From 2-02-FULL-49-11 sp040757655 (GTDB taxonomy: Bacteria; Patescibacteriota; Patescibacteriia; 2-02-FULL-49-11), in contig JBFLWV010000002.1 of assembly GCA_040757655.1 (NCBI GenBank), positions 1 to 27,375 on the forward strand: a DNA stretch of 27,375 bases, in the 5' to 3' direction. Under the pieces are notes generated by a model. The model was given only the letters and a program-made list of their open reading frames with translations, made no database searches and had not been told where the DNA came from. This document shows positions 1-7,958 of the stretch, piece by piece (position 1 is the stretch's first letter; every line of letters begins with the position of its first letter). Both the position numbers and the translations under genes were made by a program.

Positions 1-52
1 ATTCTCCCGCGAAGAGTTTTGTTTCTATTTCTTGCTGTGATTCTGAGGACAT
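1..52 (-). CDS. 5' end of an unidentified gene, cut by the window edge
   Basis: On the minus strand an ATG at 52-50 opens a frame that stays open to the left edge: 17 codons reading MSSESQQEIETKLFAGE. A -10-like TATACT lies upstream, but I see no clear -35 box and no Shine-Dalgarno motif. The polar, acidic N-terminus looks plausible for a soluble protein, but too little is visible to assign a family. The frame could also be open by chance. Confidence 0.35.
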   Translation of the reverse strand, partial: MSSESQQEIETKLFAGE

Positions 53-127
53 TTGAGTATTTGATGATGCTCTTTGTCCTTAGTATACAGCATTTTTTAG
101 TTTCTGCATAGTGGGTAACTACACCCT

Positions 128-757
128 GTGGGGAGTAGTGTATGGATTACCCATGGAAGGTCTGACTATGATTTTATCGTAATATGTAGGGAAGCGGAGC
201 AAATTGAACAGTTCAGAAGGTACGAGAGTGGGTTTGTTGATTATTTATATGATCTTTATCGATATCGAAAAGTATGCACCCCCCTTGATGTGAATCACCG
301 ACAGTATGTCCTAGAATCGAGGGTAGGGCATCGCTTAAAATCCGCACTTCTTTTAACACCTGATGAGTATGTGGGCGGGGGTCAAAAGTTTGTGAGGGAG
401 CTTCGCCTTGATATCGTGCGCGTATTGTCATCTGTTGCACCAGAAGAGCAGCGGAAGATTTGGGTAAAGGTGGAGGAGTATTTTAACGAATACATAAAGA
501 ATTGGAAGGGTAGTACGTGGAGGAAGCATCGAGGAGAGCGACGCTCTCGGCAGAGTGAAAGAAGCCGACGTTTCATAAATGGTATATTAGTGGAGAGATA
601 TCAGCGCCGTGCAGGAGATGACTGGCATACCAAGTTTGCACAGGCAATGGATGCGATCAAAGTTCCTGATTTTGAAACCTACGCGCGAGCGATTGAGGCT
701 ACCAAAGGAGCCCTCACGCTTGGAGAGGAGAAGAGATTTAACGTACCTCGATCTTAA
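128..757 (+). CDS. Nucleotidyltransferase-like protein, probably N-terminally truncated
   Basis: The 209-residue product begins almost directly on what looks like the nucleotidyltransferase (MNT/pol-beta) signature: Gly-Ser at residues 2-3, then GRSDYDF at about 10-16, whose two Asp residues would bind metal. Family members usually carry a helix of 10-20 residues before the Gly-Ser. Here the only start is GTG at 128, an in-frame TAA lies at 116-118, and no clear ribosome binding site precedes it. The gene may therefore have lost its N-terminus or be frameshifted. The rest is charged and helical, with an Arg-rich patch near residues 131-148. Such proteins can modify nucleic acids or act as toxin-antitoxin components, but no partner gene is evident. 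Family assignment is moderate; function is unknown. Confidence 0.55.
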   Translation: MGSSVWITHGRSDYDFIVICREAEQIEQFRRYESGFVDYLYDLYRYRKVCTPLDVNHRQYVLESRVGHRLKSALLLTPDEYVGGGQKFVRELRLDIVRVLSSVAPEEQRKIWVKVEEYFNEYIKNWKGSTWRKHRGERRSRQSERSRRFINGILVERYQRRAGDDWHTKFAQAMDAIKVPDFETYARAIEATKGALTLGEEKRFNVPRS

Positions 758-1089
758 AAGATATCCATACCTATATACCACCTGCCCGCCATGTGCCTTC
801 CCAGAGGGATTAGCACGTACGTGATATTAGTGTGAGTATAAAGGATGTTACCGTTCATTGTTGACAGGCTGGGCTCGGTGGGCGATCGTTACTAATAGGG
901 CGAGGTATTTTTTTGTAATTATTGATCTTTGATGAAGTGAGGAGAAAGACAGAAATCGAAAATGAAGAAGTGGAGTATATCGATAATACTCATACGAGGG
1001 ATCACGAATTGACGATCGTCAAATATTGATCCCTGAATATGGAGAAGGGGCAGGATGGTTCAACGAGGAGGGATACACTGGATATAAAG
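758..1089. other. Gene-free stretch
   Basis: About 330 bases between the nucleotidyltransferase-like gene and the terminator of the convergent minus-strand gene. Short open stretches occur (for example around 920-1025), but none has a start, an RBS and a recognisable product together. A TTGACA hexamer lies near 861 without a -10 box at proper spacing. The CCTGCCCGCCAT word near 781 recurs near 5779 (plus strand), so repeat debris is present. I see no gene or RNA. Confidence 0.5.
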
Positions 1090-1116
1090 AGACCGCGCAG
1101 ATCAACTGTGCGGTCT
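1090..1116 (-). terminator. Terminator of the minus-strand orphan gene
   Basis: The stem pairs AGACCGCGCAG (1090-1100) with CTGTGCGGTCT (1106-1116): 11 bp including one G-U pair, with a 5-nt loop. Read on the minus strand it is followed by CTTTATAT and lies 5 bp past the stop codon of the 1122-1685 gene. The U-tract is short, so some read-through is possible. Confidence 0.65.
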
Positions 1117-1121
1117 TTGGG

Positions 1122-1685
1122 TTAATTTCGGATGATAAAAAGGACATCGTTTACAACGGTGATAGATTTATTTCGATGATTTATGTTGGATATAATTCCG
1201 TTCCATGTGTAGAGATATCCTTTTTTCCCCCTATAACCAAAAATTCCTTTGGATGTGAGTAAAGTAATTGATATGGAGTCGTTATTCCACTCCTCGCATC
1301 CTTCTTGTATTGTTTCAAAAAGGGTAGGTTTATTAGATCTTGCAATGAGTTTTAGAAGACCCTTATTTATACATGGTAGAGAGATAATTGTTCCTTTCCT
1401 AGTTTCATAGGTGAGTTCGTTTATTCTGCTATAAGATAGTTGTTTACCCCGGAACCCTAGTGCGATATTGCCGTGTTCGAGAGTAGGCGCTTGGTCTTCG
1501 TTTTTATAACCGAGCGGTATAGCATCTCTCGCAATTTTAGTAGGCGTGACAGATATCAATGAATAGCAGAGTATATTACTCTCCTTGAGAGTAACTATGT
1601 TGATAAAATCAGAATTACCCCTACTGTGTAATAACCGGAACACGACCATCCCGGCTTTTTCCCCAGCGCATGCTGCGAATTTCAT
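1122..1685 (-). CDS. Hypothetical protein (187 aa)
   Basis: I do not recognise the family. The start is well supported: AAAGGAG sits 7 nt upstream of the ATG, one of the few strong Shine-Dalgarno motifs in the window, and a stem-loop terminator follows the stop. The product has no signal peptide or obvious membrane segment. It alternates short beta-like runs with polar turns, for example around SITLLTSKGIFGYRGKKGY near the C-terminus. Composition is AT-richer than in the housekeeping genes to the right. With its own RBS and terminator and the IS remnant next door, it looks like a monocistronic accessory gene, possibly acquired. That it is a real gene is fairly certain; its role is unknown. 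Confidence 0.65.
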   Translation of the reverse strand: MKFAACAGEKAGMVVFRLLHSRGNSDFINIVTLKESNILCYSLISVTPTKIARDAIPLGYKNEDQAPTLEHGNIALGFRGKQLSYSRINELTYETRKGTIISLPCINKGLLKLIARSNKPTLFETIQEGCEEWNNDSISITLLTSKGIFGYRGKKGYLYTWNGIISNINHRNKSITVVNDVLFIIRN

Positions 1686-1692
1686 GGTGACT

Positions 1693-1699
1693 CTCCTTT
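1693..1699 (-). promoter_or_regulatory. Strong ribosome binding site (AAAGGAG)
   Basis: The minus strand reads AAAGGAG, 7 nt upstream of the ATG at 1685-1683. It fixes the start of the orphan gene and contrasts with most genes in this window, which have weak or no Shine-Dalgarno sequences. Confidence 0.7.
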
Positions 1700-1812
1700 G
1701 TTAAAGATCTATATTCGTTTGTTGATTTTCGAAATGAGCTAAAACAATATTTCTTTACCCTTTTCTATCTTTGTTGAACGTTAAAGACAGTGAAGGATAA
1801 AAAAATTAAAAA

Positions 1813-1833
1813 CTACCGCTTATGGTGCGGTAG
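1813..1833 (-). terminator. Rho-independent terminator, probably the original end of the exporter operon
   Basis: CTACCGC (1813-1819) pairs with GCGGTAG (1827-1833) across a 7-nt loop. On the minus strand it is followed by TTTTTAATTTTT, a good U-tract. The nearest intact minus-strand gene upstream is the permease ending at 2309. The IS200/IS605 remnant lies between them, so the insertion may have separated the operon from its terminator. Confidence 0.65.
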
Positions 1834-2029
1834 GGTGGCTTAGGATAGGGCGATTCCTTGGCAATTATGGAGTGTGGATAGTCGCTTCTTCATTGGGCGG
1901 CACACTAGGAGGAATTATCCCCAAGCAGATGCTAGATTTCCTAGAGATTATAATTTTCCTACTTTTCTATTATTCTGTCAATCGAATGCACTCGTCCATG
2001 TTCGTGGACTTGAACATCGAACCTCTTAG

Positions 2030-2236
2030 GACTTTCTCAAAGGCAAGAGCGCCATCCTCATCCACCACCAGCTCGGGAAGCGGAACCGTCCGCTCGCCCA
2101 GAAGAGCTTCTGGAGCCGCGGGTACTTCGTGAGGACCGTGGGCATCGACGAGGAAACCGTGAAACGCTACATCCAAGGCCAATGGCAACACGACCAAGGG
2201 GCCGACGGCATACAGCTCGATTTTCAATGGAACTAA
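2030..2236 (+). pseudogene. tnpA: 3' remnant of an IS200/IS605-family Y1 transposase (tnpA)
   Basis: Reading from 2030 in one frame gives 68 residues containing DFLKGKSAI near the start, KSFWSRGYFVRTVG in the middle and VKRYIQGQ near the end, before a TAA at 2234-2236. This matches the C-terminal third of IS200/IS605 TnpA, where a FLKGKS helix and an (F/L)WSRGYF motif are typical. The preceding sequence carries a related piece (MFVDLNIEP, 2000-2026) in another frame, joined by a frameshift and a TAG. The N-terminal HUH motif and the first two thirds of the gene are missing, so it is a dead fragment. No tnpB/IscB-like gene accompanies it. Confidence 0.75.
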
Positions 2237-2256
2237 CTTTTCCAACTAACGCCTGG

Positions 2257-2276
2257 AAGCCCCTTCCAGGGGCTTT
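2257..2276 (+). terminator. Stem-loop terminator after the tnpA remnant
   Basis: AAGCCCC (2257-2263) pairs with GGGGCTT (2269-2275), loop TTCCA, followed by a short T run. An overlapping alternative hairpin pairs CCTGGAA (2252-2258) with TTCCAGG (2264-2270). The position 20 bp past the tnpA stop fits either a terminator or the subterminal hairpin that IS200/IS605 ends carry. Confidence 0.5.
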
Positions 2277-2283
2277 CCTACAG

Positions 2284-2302
2284 CCTACGGCTCTGCCGTA
2301 GG
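2284..2302. repeat. Perfect hairpin next to the IS remnant
   Basis: CCTACGGC (2284-2291) pairs perfectly with GCCGTAGG (2295-2302) across a TCT loop. There is no U-tract on either strand. It lies between the tnpA remnant and the permease stop codon, so it could be the right-end foldback of the IS200/IS605 element or an independent intergenic palindrome. Confidence 0.5.
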
Positions 2303-2308
2303 ATGGGA

Positions 2309-3568
2309 TTATTCCTGCCTTAAAGCTTCCACCGGCTGCAAGCGAGCGGCTTTGCGCGCGGGAGAGATGCCAAAAAATAGGCCGACCGCCACAGAGAAAC
2401 ATACGGCGAGTACGACGCCGGCCCACGAGAATTGAAACCCCCAGTCAAAGCCTGCGTATTGTGCGGCGTAAGAGGCTGCGAAGCTTTGGAGTGTGCCAAG
2501 GGTCACACCAACCAACCCGCCCGTGAAAGTCAAGAAAATCGCTTCCCAAAGAAACTGCCATAGGATGGCATATTCGGTCGCGCCGACCGCTTTGCGCAGC
2601 CCTATTTCATAAGTACGCTCTGAGACAGACACGTACATCACATTCATAATGCCGACGCCGCCCACCACAAGGGAGATTGCAGCAATCGCAACGAGTAAGA
2701 GCGTAATACCGCCACTAATGGTATTGATCATGGCAAGCGCGTCATCCATGGTCGTTACTGCGAAATCGTCTTTTTTTGGGTCAGTAATGCTGTGCTGTTC
2801 GCGCATGATACCCGTTATGTCCTCTGCGGTGGCATGCGCCTGATCTGGGTCTTTCAGGTACGCCATGATGGATTGGACATGGTCGATCCCGAGGATTTTG
2901 TTCTGCAGGGTACGCACGGGCATATACACCATGTTATCCATATCAAGGAAGCCCATGTAATTGCCCTGTTCTTCCATGATGCCGATGACGGTAAATTTTG
3001 TATTTCCCACTTTTATTTTTTTGCCAAGTGCGGAATCGTCGTTAAAGAGCGTCAGTTTGAGGGCGGGGCCGATCACCGCTACCTGCTCAAGTGATTTATC
3101 TTCCTCAACGGTAAAGGGGCGCCCTTCAGCCACCTGCGCTTTGTAGAGGTCAAAAAATTGAGCAGACACGCCCCAGAGCATTGCGGTTTTGTCGCCCATC
3201 TCCGTACTCACGATCTCTTGCCCCATTTGGTAGGCATAGTACCCCAGCACGTTTGGGTGTTTGGCGACTTGTTCCGCATCTTTGATTTTGAGCGTGGTAA
3301 TGGTAATACCTTGGGCCATGCCCATGGCATTCTCCATGGATGTCTGTTTCGTGGATGGTACCTTTATTTCTATCTGGATAAAATCAGTGCCAAAGGCTTC
3401 TGCTTCGCGCAACACAAAATATTTGATGCCATGCCCCATGTTCATGACAAGGACAATGGACATTACACCAATAACCAGACCAAGCACGGTAAGAAGCGAG
3501 CGCACCTTATGGGCTTTCAAGGAATGGAGGGAGAGTTTTATTGGTGAGAGGAGGTACATATGTATCAT
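2309..3568 (-). CDS. MacB/FtsX-type ABC transporter permease (second permease)
   Basis: This 419-residue protein has the MacB layout: a first membrane helix at about 22-45 (RSLLTVLGLVIGVMSIVLV), a large extracytoplasmic MacB_PCD-like domain to about residue 275, then three C-terminal helices. The FtsX signature GLRKAVGAT lies just after the first helix of that trio. It is the last gene of the exporter operon. Its ATG overlaps the upstream permease stop as ATGA, suggesting translational coupling. No Shine-Dalgarno motif is visible. It probably pairs with the sibling permease (3565-4794) and the ATPase to drive mechanotransmission-type export. The substrate could be a peptide, lipid or drug; nothing in the sequence decides. 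Confidence 0.88.
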   Translation of the reverse strand: MIHMYLLSPIKLSLHSLKAHKVRSLLTVLGLVIGVMSIVLVMNMGHGIKYFVLREAEAFGTDFIQIEIKVPSTKQTSMENAMGMAQGITITTLKIKDAEQVAKHPNVLGYYAYQMGQEIVSTEMGDKTAMLWGVSAQFFDLYKAQVAEGRPFTVEEDKSLEQVAVIGPALKLTLFNDDSALGKKIKVGNTKFTVIGIMEEQGNYMGFLDMDNMVYMPVRTLQNKILGIDHVQSIMAYLKDPDQAHATAEDITGIMREQHSITDPKKDDFAVTTMDDALAMINTISGGITLLLVAIAAISLVVGGVGIMNVMYVSVSERTYEIGLRKAVGATEYAILWQFLWEAIFLTFTGGLVGVTLGTLQSFAASYAAQYAGFDWGFQFSWAGVVLAVCFSVAVGLFFGISPARKAARLQPVEALRQE

Positions 3569-4794
3569 TCATATCTTAATGCTTCCACCGGTTCGAGTCT
3601 TGCTGCCCTCCGTGCCGGATACCAGCCGAAAATGATCCCCACAAGGGAAGAAAAACTAACGCCGAGCACGATGGAGGAGAGCGTCACCACATAGTGCCAT
3701 TGGTAGCCAAGGTAATTCGCGACGAGCGCAACAAAGGCGGCGATGGCAGCCCCCACCATGATGCCAATAATGCCCCCCATGACGGTGAGCACGAGCGCTT
3801 CCGATAAAAATTGTATCTGGATGTTGCCGTTCGTCGCACCCACTGCTTTGCGTAGCCCTACCTCTCTTGTGCGTTCATTTACCGCGATGAGCATAATGTT
3901 CATAATACCCACCCCGCCCACGAGCAAGGAGATCGCGGCAATTCCTGCCAAAAAGAACTTCAGCGCATTGGTAATCTGGCCAAGCGTGTCAAGCGCCTGG
4001 GTCGCTGCCCGTACCGTGAAATCGTTCGGTTGTGTGCCCGCGAGATGGTGGCGTTCGCGCAGGATTTCTTTGGTTTGGTCAAGCACTGACGGTACCATAT
4101 CATCACCGGTGACCTTGAGGCGTATCATATTGACATGGTGAATGCCCAGCATGAGCTTTTGCGCGGTCTCTAAGGGGATAAATACCTGCGTATCTTTATT
4201 TTCAAATCCCTGCACGCCTTTTTTTTCAATGACACCAATCACGCGAAATGGTTCACGTTTTATCCGTATGGTTTCTCCCACAGGGTTCTGATCGCCAAAG
4301 AGATCCTGCCATACCTGCCAGCCGAGCACCGCGACGCGCGCGATGCCTTCCTCATCTGTCGTAGTAAAGAAATTACCCACCTGCATATTTGCTGATTCCA
4401 CCTGCGGGTATTCAGCGGTGGTGCCAATGGAGGTGGCATCGGTCTTTTGGTTCTGCCACTGGACGCTCTCAATGCCGCGTACGTAGCTTGTCACCGCTTC
4501 AACTCCTGCAATTTTTTTAAGCGCCACTGCATCCTCATGCTTCAGGGTGGTCACTATAATACCCATCACTGAAGCAGGTGGCCCTTTTTCATCGCTATAG
4601 CCGGGGAGCACGCCGATGAGGTTGGATCCGACAGAAGTGATTTGGTTGAAGATGAGGCTCTGCGCGCCCGCTCCCACGGAGATGATAATAATGACTGCGG
4701 CGATGCCAATGACTATGCCGAGGATGGACAAGAAAGTCCGGTTGCGGTTTGTCCGGAGGATTTTAATGGATGATATGAGTGTTGAAAACAACAT
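3565..4794 (-). CDS. MacB/FtsX-type ABC transporter permease (first permease)
   Basis: The 409-residue product starts at ATG 4794. The five upstream codons (from TTG 4809) lie in the AT-rich repeat and are unlikely to be translated. It has an N-terminal helix (RTFLSILGIVIGIAAVIIII), an extracytoplasmic domain of about 220 residues, and three C-terminal helices with VGLRKAVGAT marking the FtsX domain. It is similar in layout to the next permease but clearly divergent, so the pair may form a heterodimer rather than the MacB homodimer. The bacterial MacB family normally fuses ATPase and permease; here the ATPase is separate, as in YknXYZ-type exporters of monoderm bacteria. The TGA stop overlaps the next start by 4 nt. 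Confidence 0.88.
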   Translation of the reverse strand: MLFSTLISSIKILRTNRNRTFLSILGIVIGIAAVIIIISVGAGAQSLIFNQITSVGSNLIGVLPGYSDEKGPPASVMGIIVTTLKHEDAVALKKIAGVEAVTSYVRGIESVQWQNQKTDATSIGTTAEYPQVESANMQVGNFFTTTDEEGIARVAVLGWQVWQDLFGDQNPVGETIRIKREPFRVIGVIEKKGVQGFENKDTQVFIPLETAQKLMLGIHHVNMIRLKVTGDDMVPSVLDQTKEILRERHHLAGTQPNDFTVRAATQALDTLGQITNALKFFLAGIAAISLLVGGVGIMNIMLIAVNERTREVGLRKAVGATNGNIQIQFLSEALVLTVMGGIIGIMVGAAIAAFVALVANYLGYQWHYVVTLSSIVLGVSFSSLVGIIFGWYPARRAARLEPVEALRYE

Positions 4795-4942
4795 ATTATG
4801 AAAATCCAAATATCAAAATCCCAATATCAAATAAATGACCAATGTCCAAACCCCAATGACCAATCAATGACACAATGCTCAAATGTTTTGGATTTAGGGC
4901 TTTGGATTTTATTGGGAATTGGACATTGGGATTTGGGGTTTT
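4795..4942. repeat. AT-rich foldback repeat inside the exporter operon
   Basis: The left part is built from words such as AAATCC, CCAATGACC and TATCAAA; the right part (about 4885-4942) is built from their complements (TTTGGATTT, ATTGGGAATTGGACATTGG). The region can fold into a long imperfect hairpin. It separates the permease start from the ATPase stop within one operon. Similar segments recur at many other junctions in the window. Confidence 0.7.
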
Positions 4943-5650
4943 TCACTTGATGAATCCATCCAATGCCATTTTTCGCTCTTGTACGCGTTCATCTGCCATT
5001 ATGCGGCCGTCTTTGAGGCGGAGGACGCGCTGCGCCATAGCAGCGGTATAGTGCTCATGGGTGACCAAGATGATTGTTTTGCCGATGGCATTCAGGCGCT
5101 GGAGAATTTCCATAACCTGTTGGCCAGATTTTGAATCGAGGTTCCCGGTTGGTTCGTCGGCAAAGATAAGGTCAGGTTCGTTCACCAGCGCCCGTGCAAT
5201 GGCGACGCGTTGTTTCTCGCCTCCTGAGAGCTGGTTGGAATAGTGCGTAATGCGATGGCCTAAGCCAACCGCCTCAAGCGCTTTTCGTGATGCTTCTGTT
5301 TTATCGCGCCGTCTGGTATATTCGAGCGGCAGCATTACATTATCCAGCACCGTGGTGCGGGGCAGGAGATTGAATGACTGGAAGACGAAACCGATTTTTT
5401 TATTCCGCAGCGCGGCAAGCTCCGTGTCGCTCAGGGAGCTGGTGTCGTGCCCTTCAAAATGGTAGGTTCCCTTTGAGGGGCGATCAAGGAATCCAAGTAT
5501 GTGCATGAGGGTAGATTTACCAGAACCAGACGGCCCCACAATAGCCACGAACTCTCCATTCTGGATAGAAAATGAGAGATCGTGGAGGACGGGAGTCTCA
5601 ACCCCGTCGTTCACGTAGGTTTTGGAGAGATTTCGGACCTCTATGAGCAT
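4943..5650 (-). CDS. ABC transporter ATP-binding protein (LolD/MacB-type)
   Basis: The 235-residue ATPase starts at ATG 5650 (MLIEVRNLSKTYV). An upstream in-frame start at 5686 would add 12 residues encoded by the AT-rich repeat and is rejected. All nucleotide-binding motifs are present: Walker A GPSGSGKST, Q-loop FVFQSFNLL, signature LSGGEKQRVAIARAL, Walker B LIFADEPTGNLD and H-loop VTHEH. The LLPRTTVLDNVMLPLEY segment is typical of the LolD/MacB/YknY group that works with FtsX-fold permeases. It lies between the membrane fusion protein and the two permeases. It should energise them from the cytoplasm by ATP-driven dimerisation. No clear RBS is seen. Confidence 0.93.
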   Translation of the reverse strand: MLIEVRNLSKTYVNDGVETPVLHDLSFSIQNGEFVAIVGPSGSGKSTLMHILGFLDRPSKGTYHFEGHDTSSLSDTELAALRNKKIGFVFQSFNLLPRTTVLDNVMLPLEYTRRRDKTEASRKALEAVGLGHRITHYSNQLSGGEKQRVAIARALVNEPDLIFADEPTGNLDSKSGQQVMEILQRLNAIGKTIILVTHEHYTAAMAQRVLRLKDGRIMADERVQERKMALDGFIK

Positions 5651-5897
5651 AAGAGAAAATCCCAATGACCAAACCCCAATTCCCAATAAAGCCCAAAATT
5701 CTAATGTCCAAAATTGGGTCTTAAGGCATTGGGATTTTCAGCCAAAGGCTGATCCGCATCTAGCGTAAGATTGGTCATTGCCTGCCCGCCATAGCCTCTG
5801 GGGTGAGTAATGTGCGACTATAAAATGGTGTTTACTCTTAAGATGCGTTACGTCCTTAGGGATGGGCTTAGGCAGGTGGGGGTTTGGGATTTGGGAT
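5651..5897. repeat. Repeat-filled spacer inside the exporter operon
   Basis: This 247-bp gap contains AT-rich foldback words (5655-5740), a small hairpin CAGCC-AAA-GGCTG followed by ATCCGC (about 5739-5757), and a CCTGCCCGCCAT word. The hairpin-plus-ATCCGC layout recurs with another stem at 22141-22162, so this looks like a mosaic of dispersed repeats. I see no gene. Confidence 0.55.
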
Positions 5898-7751
5898 TTA
5901 CTTCTTCTTCGTTCCTATCACTACCACCTCTCCTTCCTGGAGACCGTTCGTGATTTCGACTCTGCCACCGTCGCCGCGGAGTCCCACGATTACCGTTCTC
6001 TCCTCAGGAGCGAGTCCTTTCATGATTTCGACATAAGAGCTCTTCTCTCTTTCCTTCACTGCACGTAAAGGAACGGAGAGGACATCATGACATTCATCAG
6101 TATGCATGACGACGTCGGCGCTCATGCCGGGTTTTATCTCAGGAATAGCCTTGTCGAACGCTACTGTGACCTCATAGTAGACGACACCCTCAATAATCGT
6201 TTCTGCCGGATTGATGAAGGTAACCTTGCCGGTAAAGACGCGGTCGCTGCCAAATGCGTCAAGGGTGATATCAGCACTATCGTCCACCTGCACTTTGGGG
6301 ATGTCGGCCTCCGGCGTTTGTACGGTTATCTCCAGCGCATCTTCGGTGAGAAGGCGGATTACCGTGACGGTGGGTGATACGGCTTCACCTACCTTTACCT
6401 CCACATTGGTAATAATGCCATTTAATGGACTTTTCAGTATTGTTTTTTCCAGCGCGTCTTGCGCCGTGGCAAGTGATGCGCGTGCTTCATTGAGTTTTGC
6501 TTGCAGGAGTGCCATTTCTTCTTTGGTGGGAGGCGCAATAGTCTTCTGATATTGTGCTTCTGCGCTCTTCAGATCTCCCTCCGTTTGGGTCAGGATGGTT
6601 TGTGCCTGCGCTTGAATGCTTTTCAGGTTTTTTTCTGCCGTGGAGGCGGCTGCTTTCTTAAGATTCAGAGTTGCTTCCCCATTGAAACGTGCAGTCGTGA
6701 GATCAATATCTGCGTCATTGAGGTCTGCAATGGACGCATTGAGGTCGGTCCACGCGCTTGCGATATCTGCGCGGTAGGCGGTAAGGGTTTTTGGAGCAGA
6801 CGAGCTCACGCTCGCGTCATTGAGCGCCGTGCTTGTTTTTGATATTGCAATCCGTATCACGGAGAGTTCCTCTGTCATCGAAGGAAACCACTGGTGCACT
6901 GCTGTTTCTGTAGGGGCCTTACGAAAGGACGCGAGAGATGAAGAGAAACGCTTCGCTGCGCTGTCTGCTTTCCCTTTTGCGTTTTTTGTATTCTCTTTTG
7001 CTTCAATATTATTAATCGTGAAGTAGGAATAGAAATCGTTGCCCGCATCAAATATCTCTTCAAGAGTATTTATAGCTCCTTGCGTCTTCTTCTCCACGGT
7101 ATCGGCAGCAGTCTTTGCATCGGTGACCGCAGCGACAAGGTCTTCTTGGAGGTTTGTCTCTGACATACTCACGGCAGCGCGGGCTTCTACCAGAGCCTGT
7201 GCTGCCTTCGCACTATCCGCCTCGGTACGGATGCGTGCCTGGGTGAGATTATTGCGCGCATTCTCCACGGTGACGGATGCAAGCTGGCGTTCGGTGAGGG
7301 ACGCGCCCGCGATCAATTTGTCTACGTCCGCGCGTGCGGCAGCCACGCTGGCCCTCGCTTCGGCAACGCGCGTTTCAGCTTCCACAGAATCGAGGGTGAG
7401 GAGCGGCTGTTCTATCTTCACCTTGTCTCCCTCTTTGACCCATATCGACGCCACCCGCCCATTTTGTGCGAATGAGAGCGATACATCAGTGGATGATTTT
7501 ACCTTGCCTGAAGCAGAAACGGTTTGCACCAGGTCACCTCGAGTGACCTTTTCCGTGAGATAGGGGATGACGTGTTTGCGCCTTGCGAGGGCTATACCTG
7601 CCACGGCTGCCACGGCTGCGATAGAGAGTATGGCGGTTATTATTTTTGTTCCTCTGCTCATAGAGATAAGGCTTACCATATTCGAAATAATCCAATATAT
7701 TCTATCAGAAAATGGTGTTTTTGTATATGAGTTATCTTTCTTCCGAGTCAC
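5898..7751 (-). CDS. Membrane fusion protein of the exporter (MacA/HlyD/YknX-like)
   Basis: The 617-residue protein has one N-terminal membrane helix (about residues 36-56, TAILSIAAVAAVAGIALA). The first half of a barrel-sandwich/lipoyl-like domain follows (GDLVQTVSASGKVKSSTDV to VKEGDKVKIEQPLL). A very long Ala/Glu/Lys-rich coiled coil spans about 115-420. The second lipoyl half is NGIITNVEVKVGEAVSPT, and a beta-barrel precedes the C-terminal domain. The coiled coil is longer than in typical MacA (about 370-400 aa in total). The start is uncertain: GTG 7751 has AAGGAAGGA about 9 nt upstream, but ATG 7679 and ATG 7661 are also possible and sit closer to the helix. It is the first gene of the operon and should link the permeases to the cell surface. 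Confidence 0.85.
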   Translation of the reverse strand: MTRKKDNSYTKTPFSDRIYWIISNMVSLISMSRGTKIITAILSIAAVAAVAGIALARRKHVIPYLTEKVTRGDLVQTVSASGKVKSSTDVSLSFAQNGRVASIWVKEGDKVKIEQPLLTLDSVEAETRVAEARASVAAARADVDKLIAGASLTERQLASVTVENARNNLTQARIRTEADSAKAAQALVEARAAVSMSETNLQEDLVAAVTDAKTAADTVEKKTQGAINTLEEIFDAGNDFYSYFTINNIEAKENTKNAKGKADSAAKRFSSSLASFRKAPTETAVHQWFPSMTEELSVIRIAISKTSTALNDASVSSSAPKTLTAYRADIASAWTDLNASIADLNDADIDLTTARFNGEATLNLKKAAASTAEKNLKSIQAQAQTILTQTEGDLKSAEAQYQKTIAPPTKEEMALLQAKLNEARASLATAQDALEKTILKSPLNGIITNVEVKVGEAVSPTVTVIRLLTEDALEITVQTPEADIPKVQVDDSADITLDAFGSDRVFTGKVTFINPAETIIEGVVYYEVTVAFDKAIPEIKPGMSADVVMHTDECHDVLSVPLRAVKEREKSSYVEIMKGLAPEERTVIVGLRGDGGRVEITNGLQEGEVVVIGTKKK

Positions 7752-7814
7752 GGAGTAATATCCTTCCTTTTAGGAGGTGGCGGCTGTTCGTGAGGTATAT
7801 GTTCGTGAGGCATA

Positions 7815-7843
7815 TTCACATAATTTGCTATTTGGGCTATACT
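7815..7843 (+). promoter_or_regulatory. Sigma-70-type promoter for the HU gene
   Basis: TTCACA (7815-7820), a 17-nt spacer, then TATACT (7838-7843): each hexamer differs from consensus at one position. Transcription would begin near 7850, giving a leader of about 110 nt before the HU start. The leader contains a GC-rich patch at about 7868-7895 that could fold locally. The exporter operon starts divergently at 7751. Confidence 0.7.
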
Positions 7844-7958
7844 CAACCTCGTACGATACAGTTTTATCCCCACCCTTCCGCGGGGCATGAGGCGGGAGGT
7901 TCCTCAAAGGTCTTCTCAATATTAGGATTGGGATTACCAATCATTAACATACAATACT

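Noticed and set aside
861..895. TTGACA near 861 as a promoter
   Set aside because: The nearest -10-like sequence is about 23 bp away, outside the usual spacing.
1026..1262. Plus-strand reading frame of 78 codons
   Set aside because: It runs through the terminator and antisense to the RBS-supported gene at 1122-1685, and has only a TTG start.
1872..2132. Plus-strand reading frame of 86 codons as an intact gene
   Set aside because: It reads the IS200/IS605 remnant mostly in the wrong frame; the recognisable transposase sequence lies in another frame from 2030.
3580..3612. GGTTCGAGTC as a tRNA T-loop
   Set aside because: It lies within permease codons and no cloverleaf can be formed around it; I found no tRNA in the window.
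5651..5686. 12-residue N-terminal extension of the ABC ATPase
   Set aside because: It is encoded by the AT-rich repeat, and MLIEVRNLSK at 5650 is the usual start of the family.
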